A stretch of DNA of 64,000 nt from Methanobacteriota archaeon (lineage in GTDB: Archaea > Thermoplasmatota > Thermoplasmata > Methanomassiliicoccales > Methanomethylophilaceae), in assembly GCA_023402275.1 (NCBI GenBank), contig JAEXCH010000004.1:92091-156090 (forward strand). The letters run 5' to 3'. The notes beneath the pieces were generated by a model. The model did no database searches. It had not been told where the DNA came from and saw nothing but the letters and a program-made list of their open reading frames with translations. Below, one piece after another: positions 59,227 through 64,000 of this stretch. The position numbers and the translations under genes are program-made. Each line of letters starts with the position of its first letter. Position 1 is the stretch's first letter.

Positions 59227-60537
59227 TCATCTGAAGTCTGCCATGGTCGGCTGTCCGCAATGGAACAGTCCGCGACCGTTTATCAGTTCATCCAGTATGT
59301 ATCTGCATCCGTGGATGCCTACCAAACTCCTATTTACAAGCGAAGTCCCCTTGCTGAACGGGAATGTCGTCTCAACGCATGTGGTAATGCTGCTCAGTTC
59401 CCTGTGATGACCGGCCATCATACCATTTGTGAAGACAACATCATAAACTCCGCCGGGATCGTTATCCAGAGATTCCATGCAGTCGATATCTTCAAGATAA
59501 TCTATAAGTGCACCGAAAAGCGGTGACCCTTTACCGCCCAGAACATTTACGCATTCTGGTATTATTGAAAGATGATCGTGCATCCATCTTATTATGGGGA
59601 GTATGTCGGAGGGTATGCCTGTGATGCAGCAACCGCATCCTCTCAGACCGCCCAACAGCTTTTCTGCGTTGTTGAGGGTCTTGTCAACGCTCTTCCTGTC
59701 CTTTGATATCTCATTGACAACATTGGTAGCATCGGTTCCTAGTTCTGAGGACACCTCATTGACGAATGACATCAATGACGGATATCCTATCGGCGACCCC
59801 GATTTCGGTATAATGTACGGAACATCGAATTCCCTAGAATAGAATTCAGCGGTACCTATCGAGAACTCAGGATGTATGAGGATGTTCAACTCTGCGGATC
59901 TGGATCTTTCTATCTCTTCCTTTGTGCTTCCGCATCCGATGAACGATATCACCTCTGCGCCCGATCCGTTAATGATCTTGGATATCTCCTCTTTCCCGAA
60001 CTCCCATCCGCTGTCGGATATGTTGTATCCCAGTATGTTCACGGTCCTTGGGATCATATCCGTCTTTTCCGGTGGGCATATGTCCCTGATGATCCTTTCC
60101 ATGGTGTCATCGTATCCCTCATACAAAGACATGGAGGAAAGATACTTGCTGGCTATGGTCACTCTTTCGCCCTTTCCTGTCCTCCTGACGGCATTGTCCG
60201 TATCCATTACCTGTATTGATGCCCCCAGTGTATCCACCATCACGATATCGGATTCGGATACAGAAAGAACAGAGCCCACCCCGTCCGATACCTTTTCGGA
60301 TGATCCCATTATCATGTCATTGGAGCTAAGGTATGTGCAGGGGAGTTTGGACTGTCTGCTGAAATATTTTGATGAACAGCAACCGGGATCCTCTCCCGAA
60401 TAGTTCTGTATCAGTTCCTTGAGCAGGATCTGTGCTCTGGACCTGCATCCTCCCGGACCGTTGATCAGTGCTTTCATCCCCTCGATCCCTTCCGCTGCGA
60501 GGACCGCCCCCATGAATCCGTCCGGTTCTGTGTTCAA
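59227..60537 (-). CDS. Nitrogenase component 1-like protein, NifK-type partner
   Basis: 436-aa protein of the nitrogenase MoFe-protein superfamily in the K-subunit position. AAEGIEGMKALINGPGGC (Cys31) corresponds to the start of NifK, and LSSNDMIMGSSEKVSDGV to its next block. Cys53/54 and Cys67 are also present. The first P-cluster-type cysteine and the third are missing (VDTLGAS where NifK has the Cys-containing loop). A CGCC run lies near residue 300. The start is TTG at 60537, overlapping the NifHD stop, with GGAGG 9 nt upstream; a TTG at 60552 is less likely. Substrate unknown. Confidence 0.82.
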   Translation of the reverse strand: MNTEPDGFMGAVLAAEGIEGMKALINGPGGCRSRAQILLKELIQNYSGEDPGCCSSKYFSRQSKLPCTYLSSNDMIMGSSEKVSDGVGSVLSVSESDIVMVDTLGASIQVMDTDNAVRRTGKGERVTIASKYLSSMSLYEGYDDTMERIIRDICPPEKTDMIPRTVNILGYNISDSGWEFGKEEISKIINGSGAEVISFIGCGSTKEEIERSRSAELNILIHPEFSIGTAEFYSREFDVPYIIPKSGSPIGYPSLMSFVNEVSSELGTDATNVVNEISKDRKSVDKTLNNAEKLLGGLRGCGCCITGIPSDILPIIRWMHDHLSIIPECVNVLGGKGSPLFGALIDYLEDIDCMESLDNDPGGVYDVVFTNGMMAGHHRELSSITTCVETTFPFSKGTSLVNRSLVGIHGCRYILDELINGRGLFHCGQPTMADFR

Positions 60538-62639
60538 TCGGCCATCCTCCAACCGTCCTTAAGTGGTATCCTCAGAGCATTCCTTACTTTCTTGGCCCAA
60601 TACACTGTCCCCGGTATTCCGGTGAGGTTCGTACTGAAGCCGACCCATCTTACACCTGTCGTGCCGACCCTGACATCACTTGATATGATGATGTCCGGCC
60701 GTACCTCTTCTACGATATCCTTCAGGCCGCATAGTGAAACATCATTCACATGCTTGATGTCCTTGTGTCTGGTCGGACGATCGTACTCATCCGATACCGC
60801 TCCCTTCCAGTGAACTATGCATTCAACACTCACCCCAAGATCCTTCAAAGTGTCAACATACCAATCCACATCCTGATTCGGCCCCATGTATATCATCGAT
60901 CTCAGGCCGTCTGTGTGTTTCCTTATCGGCGATATCTGTCTCTGGTAGTTGTCCATCATATCTTCAATGAACTTCTCTCCGAGTTCGTATCTGCCTGTCA
61001 TCTCTGAGAACGCGGATACCCATTTCCTTACTCCGAACGTTCCGTTAGGCATCTTGAGCATCCTGTGGTCCCTTCCTTCCAGCAGAACATCGCACATCAT
61101 ATCATTCAGGAATGTATCGTTGATCTGTATATCGAACTCGGCTTGGAGAAGGGCCTTTATCTCATTCGTGGAGATGCTTCCGTTGAAAACCGTGTTCAAT
61201 CTCAGGCCCATTGCTCCCAGTATTTTCTCGATCTCCCTTAGATTCTCCTTTCTGGATAGTGCGGGTGCGGAATAACACATGAGGTTCACTGTGTCAGGTA
61301 TGATCTCGATGTCATTATCCATCATTCCTTTGATACATTTGAGAGCACCTCCGTAGCAACCGAACTTGCTGCCGAGGAAGACATCATCACTTGGCACCAC
61401 CATGATCTCGACATCATCCCTTCCCATACCTTCAACGATGCCTTCAATATCCGTGCCTATTGCAAGAGGGGTGCATGTTGGGACCACGAATACCGTTCTG
61501 AATCCTTTTGACATCACATCCTCTATCGTTCTTCTAAGACATTCGGCATCACCGCTGAATGTAGTATCGTCATCCATTCCAGTACTGTACAGATTGCATG
61601 AGCGTATGCTTCCGTCCGTTGCGGGGAGTTTCAGTGCACGCCTTCTGTTCGCATACTCTGTCAGGAACGCACAGTTCCTGGGTCCATGCAGCACAACGGC
61701 TGCATCCGTTATCTCCTGAAGAAGCTCTATCGCACCGTGGGATGTGCATGAGGGCATTACGAAGTTGCCCTTGTATGTTATCCCCCTCATGTGATCATAG
61801 ACATCGAAATCACATTGTTTGCCTTTATCCGGGATGTTATTCTCCCTCACACTCAGACCTGCCGCTATATCTGCCATGGCATCATCCGATAGCGGATGCG
61901 GGTCCATTGGGTCGAGTCTCCCGTTCATTGCTTCATGAACAGCTTCGACTATACCATTGATCTCTGAGGCCGATCCGGAATCCGGAGATAGTTCGAGGAC
62001 AGTTCTTCCCTGCATATCGGCCTCTGCGAATATCGGGTCCTTCGATATCCTTCCCAGGATCCTTAGTTCTGCTGCTTCTGCGAACTTCTCCGCCCTTCCC
62101 TTATTGTCCGGTGATCTGCTATTTATTATCACTCCGAGTATGCATGGCCCATCATTAAGATTCTTTAGTCCCAGAAGTATATTGTTCGCTGCGTATATCG
62201 ACATGAACTCCTCGGATATCACCAGTATTATGGAATCGGTGTTCTCCTTCCTCATCGGGACCGAGAACCCCCCGCATACAACATCGCCGAGGACATCGTG
62301 GATGCGAACATCCACACCCTCAGGCATGTTATCGTTAAGGTGGTCGAACAATCTCACTATACCTTTCCCTGCACAGCCTATTCCGGGGGTCGCTCCCCCG
62401 CATTCCATGCAAAGTACGCCATTTATCCCCTCTTCGATGGACGGGGTCCTATCCTCTATCAGATCATCCATGAATGTCCTCTGTTGGATACCATTCATCA
62501 GAAGTCTGGTGGAATCATGTTTCGGATCGCATCCGACATGCAATACCTTGAGACCTCTGGCCGAAAGACCGTAAGAGATATTGGAAGAAAGGGTGGACTT
62601 GCCGATACCTCCCTTTCCGTATATCGAGACCGCATACAT
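60534..62639 (-). CDS. NifH-NifD fusion, nitrogenase-like reductase
   Basis: 701-aa fusion. Residues 1-245 are a NifH/BchL-type iron protein: P-loop GKGGIGKST (8-16), and both inter-subunit [4Fe-4S] cysteines in place, Cys89 (GIGCAGKGI) and Cys122 (DVVCGGFSVPMR). Residues 286-701 are a NifD-like domain with the three P-cluster-type cysteines Cys298 (MPSCTS), Cys323 (HGPRNCAF) and Cys389 (VPTCTPLAIG). The region where NifD has the FeMo-cofactor histidine reads GFSTN, so no FeMo-co site is expected. A fused reductase and catalytic half is unusual in this superfamily. ATG at 62639 lies 20 nt after the operator, so the mRNA is likely leaderless. Confidence 0.88.
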   Translation of the reverse strand: MYAVSIYGKGGIGKSTLSSNISYGLSARGLKVLHVGCDPKHDSTRLLMNGIQQRTFMDDLIEDRTPSIEEGINGVLCMECGGATPGIGCAGKGIVRLFDHLNDNMPEGVDVRIHDVLGDVVCGGFSVPMRKENTDSIILVISEEFMSIYAANNILLGLKNLNDGPCILGVIINSRSPDNKGRAEKFAEAAELRILGRISKDPIFAEADMQGRTVLELSPDSGSASEINGIVEAVHEAMNGRLDPMDPHPLSDDAMADIAAGLSVRENNIPDKGKQCDFDVYDHMRGITYKGNFVMPSCTSHGAIELLQEITDAAVVLHGPRNCAFLTEYANRRRALKLPATDGSIRSCNLYSTGMDDDTTFSGDAECLRRTIEDVMSKGFRTVFVVPTCTPLAIGTDIEGIVEGMGRDDVEIMVVPSDDVFLGSKFGCYGGALKCIKGMMDNDIEIIPDTVNLMCYSAPALSRKENLREIEKILGAMGLRLNTVFNGSISTNEIKALLQAEFDIQINDTFLNDMMCDVLLEGRDHRMLKMPNGTFGVRKWVSAFSEMTGRYELGEKFIEDMMDNYQRQISPIRKHTDGLRSMIYMGPNQDVDWYVDTLKDLGVSVECIVHWKGAVSDEYDRPTRHKDIKHVNDVSLCGLKDIVEEVRPDIIISSDVRVGTTGVRWVGFSTNLTGIPGTVYWAKKVRNALRIPLKDGWRMAD

Positions 62640-62658
62640 CCTATAGACCGTACCATCT

Positions 62659-62677
62659 ATTGGATATATAATCCAAT
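62659..62677 (-). promoter_or_regulatory. Operator ATTGGAT-N5-ATCCAAT on the nitrogenase-like promoter
   Basis: ATTGGAT-ATATA-ATCCAAT, a perfect 7-bp inverted repeat with a 5-base spacer, contains the TATA core of the minus-strand promoter and lies about 20 nt before the NifH-NifD ATG. Same half-sites and spacing as at 55919-55937. Binding would prevent TBP access, so the regulator is most likely a repressor. Confidence 0.75.
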
Positions 62678-62886
62678 TACTCCTACCTTTGCTCCATTAT
62701 AATTTTTCAGTGACATCATTGACAAATATATCGTTCGTGCTGGATGCACATCCGCACTTGGCCATTGATCTCCGACGGGATCTATTGAAACATAGTGCAC
62801 AGCATCCAAAATATCTTATAGTAATCGGTCGATATTAAATTACATTGAACAAGATTTAATTGTATAAAATATAATAAGATGAAAAT

Positions 62887-63321
62887 ATGACCGAGAACTA
62901 TGACCCTCTGAGATTGGAGAACCAATTGTGTTTCCCGCTATATGCAAGCGCGAAGAAAGTGGTCCATGCATACACGCCTTTCCTTGACGAGATCGACCTG
63001 ACATACACACAATACCTGGTCATGATGGTACTGTGGGAAAAAGGAAAGATGTCCGTAAAGGATCTTGGAAACATTTTATTTTTGGATACCGGTACACTTA
63101 CGCCTCTGCTTAAAAGAATTGAGAAAAAAGGCATCATAAACAGAGAAAGGGATGTTCTCGATGAACGCAGTGTGATCCTAAGCGTGACAGCCAAGGGCGT
63201 GGATCTTAGAGAGCATGCACTTTCGATACCAGCCAAAGTCGGTCAATGCATCAACATATCCACCAATGAAGCACAGACGCTTTACAATATCTTGTACAAA
63301 ATATTAAAAGAAGGTCAATGA
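62887..63321 (+). CDS. MarR-family peroxide sensor, OhrR type
   Basis: 144-aa winged-helix regulator. The OhrR fingerprint is clear: reactive Cys15 in LENQLCFPLYASAKKV, LTYTQYLVMMVLWE, and LFLDTGTLTPLLKRIEKKG with a DERS wing. OhrR represses peroxide-defence genes until the cysteine is oxidised. It abuts a glutathione peroxidase-like gene in one operon. A half-site AATTGTA lies in its promoter (62858-62864), suggesting autoregulation, but the second half is degenerate. Such regulators are mainly bacterial, so acquisition by transfer is likely (inference). Confidence 0.87.
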   Translation: MTENYDPLRLENQLCFPLYASAKKVVHAYTPFLDEIDLTYTQYLVMMVLWEKGKMSVKDLGNILFLDTGTLTPLLKRIEKKGIINRERDVLDERSVILSVTAKGVDLREHALSIPAKVGQCINISTNEAQTLYNILYKILKEGQ

Positions 63322-63873
63322 ATGGTCAACAACATATATGATTTCAATGTCAAAGACGGAACGGGCAACATGGTCCCTCTGGCCGACTATGAAGGGAAGG
63401 TCTTGCTTATTGTGAACACCGCAACCAAATGCGGGCTCACGCCCCAATATGAAGAATTACAGAGACTGTACGAAGAGTATCGGACAGAAGGGTTCGAAAT
63501 ATTGGATTTCCCATGCAATCAATTCATGAACCAGACTCCGGGAACCAATGTTGAGATAGAAGAGTTCTGCTCATTGAACTATGGTACGACCTTTCCGAGA
63601 TTCGCAAAGATCGACGTCAATGGAAAAGATGCAGACCCCGTCTTCATCTGGTTGAAGGAACAGATAGAGGAAGATTCAGGAGATGATGGGTCCAGATCCT
63701 TTGAAAAAAAGGTCAGAGCATTGAAACCGTTTGCAAAAAAAGGCGATATAAAATGGAATTTCGGAAAGTTCCTTGTCGATCGTTTTGGAAATGTCATCGG
63801 AAGATTCTCGCCGGGATATTCACCAGAGAAGCTGGCGATGGATATCGAAAAGGCGTTAAGAGGGAATGTTTGA
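63322..63873 (+). CDS. Glutathione peroxidase-like thiol peroxidase
   Basis: 183-aa thioredoxin-fold peroxidase with catalytic Cys37 (NTATKCGLTPQY), the Gln-containing segment FPCNQFMNQTPG and the Trp/Asn segment IKWNFGKFLVDRFG, completing the tetrad. It is a cysteine, not selenocysteine, enzyme and probably uses thioredoxin. The ATG starts directly after the OhrR-type regulator stop. Bacterial-type gene in an archaeon, likely transferred together with its regulator. Confidence 0.93.
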   Translation: MVNNIYDFNVKDGTGNMVPLADYEGKVLLIVNTATKCGLTPQYEELQRLYEEYRTEGFEILDFPCNQFMNQTPGTNVEIEEFCSLNYGTTFPRFAKIDVNGKDADPVFIWLKEQIEEDSGDDGSRSFEKKVRALKPFAKKGDIKWNFGKFLVDRFGNVIGRFSPGYSPEKLAMDIEKALRGNV

Positions 63874-64000
63874 AATCGATGTGATAACAACGACCTCATT
63901 GTTGATGCCGAGACAAAGAAGTAACTCAATCCCATGTTCATCTGATATCAAAGGCAGGATCGAGCACATACATACTGATTACCGCTGTACACCGGTTGCA
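63874..64000. other. Right-end stretch without a supported gene
   Basis: 127 bases after the peroxidase. The minus strand is open from the edge to a TGA at about 63938-63940, giving a short fragment with a CNRC pair, which could be the C-terminus of a gene outside the window. The evidence is too thin to call it. Confidence 0.3.

Noticed and set aside
59227..62639. CfbC/CfbD of coenzyme F430 biosynthesis
   Set aside because: CfbC and CfbD are separate proteins and CfbD acts without a K-type partner. Here the H and D parts are fused, a K-like subunit follows, and no other cfb genes of that cluster are adjacent apart from a distant CbiX.
59227..62639. True molybdenum or alternative nitrogenase
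   Set aside because: FeMo-co histidine region and two of the K-side cysteines are missing, and no nifB, nifE, nifN or nifI genes are present.
55919..62677. NrpR nitrogen operator
   Set aside because: NrpR sites in methanogens are GGAA-N6-TTCC; the motif here is ATTGGAT-N5-ATCCAAT with different half-sites and spacing.
62840..62870. OhrR operator in front of the MarR gene
   Set aside because: One AATTGTA half-site is visible, but the upstream half is not a recognisable inverse copy.
63938..64000. C-terminal end of a minus-strand gene with a CNRC pair
   Set aside because: Only about 20 codons are visible, without homology or ribosome binding site evidence.
1..64000. tRNA, rRNA, CRISPR, IS elements
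   Set aside because: The intergenic gaps were read; none shows a cloverleaf with a T-loop consensus, repeated spacers, transposase motifs or terminal repeats.

Overview
The window is chromosomal DNA of a methanogenic archaeon, most likely of the order Methanomassiliicoccales (Thermoplasmata, gut or wetland type). Archaeal markers are RpoK, TFS, PCNA, RPA with its operon partner, PAN, Csl4, aMBF1, KptA, GPN GTPase, XPD, geranylgeranyl reductase and Taw2. Methanogen markers are an F420H2-dehydrogenase-like Fpo complex that starts directly at fpoA, and a methanogenesis marker 11 protein. The order-level call rests on the Fpo-type complex, a tetrahydrofolate (FolD) C1 route, Thermoplasmata-like hypothetical genes, and the fact that none of the 70 genes whose stop codon lies in the window ends in TAG, as expected where TAG encodes pyrrolysine.

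Layout. 1-5652 (minus): fpoA-B-C-D-H-I-J1-J2-K-L; FpoI carries four [4Fe-4S] motifs instead of two. 5769-6575: proC. 6601-11612 (minus): folD-kptA-mmp11-uppS-B12/radical SAM. 11666-16137 (minus): AMP-recycling operon (ribose-1,5-bisphosphate isomerase, form III RuBisCO, AMP phosphorylase) ending in a polysaccharide deacetylase. 16255-17760: orphan gene diverging from it across a perfect palindrome. 17757-23442 (minus): tfs-pcn-tktN-tktC-tal-ggr-taw2. 23516-25735: two membrane proteins, one with a C-terminal domain that looks like a dead Vsr/DUF559 nuclease. 25970-28240: beta-CASP RNase, nadC, small zinc protein. 28243-31550 (minus): purH and an FMN glutamate synthase. 31808-33762: rRNA methyltransferase, Csl4, a 58-aa coiled-coil gene, a ThiI PP-loop protein. 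33763-41443 (minus): XPD, serA, aminotransferases, purP. 41488-46284: FecBCD-type importer diverging from a DrrAB-type ABC system over a palindromic operator. Then two-domain CbiX, RPA pair, MEMO1, uS2, RpoK, aMBF1, duplicated zinc-ribbon membrane proteins, PAN and GPN.

The most unusual part is 55919-62677. A FecBCD-type ABC importer with a dockerin-like binding protein runs convergently into a two-gene nitrogenase-like operon. That operon encodes a NifH-NifD fusion (701 aa) and a NifK-like partner (436 aa). The same palindrome, ATTGGAT-N5-ATCCAAT, sits on the promoter of both operons, so transporter and reductase look like one regulon. The D-like part keeps the three P-cluster-type cysteines but lacks the FeMo-cofactor histidine region. 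This argues against N2 fixation and for reduction of another substrate, perhaps an imported metal chelate, corrinoid or tetrapyrrole.

The right edge holds an OhrR-type MarR repressor and a glutathione peroxidase-like protein of bacterial type. Genes are tightly packed, with many ATGA overlaps and many promoters that imply leaderless mRNAs. No gap exceeds 300 bases, and I saw no tRNA, rRNA, CRISPR array or insertion sequence.
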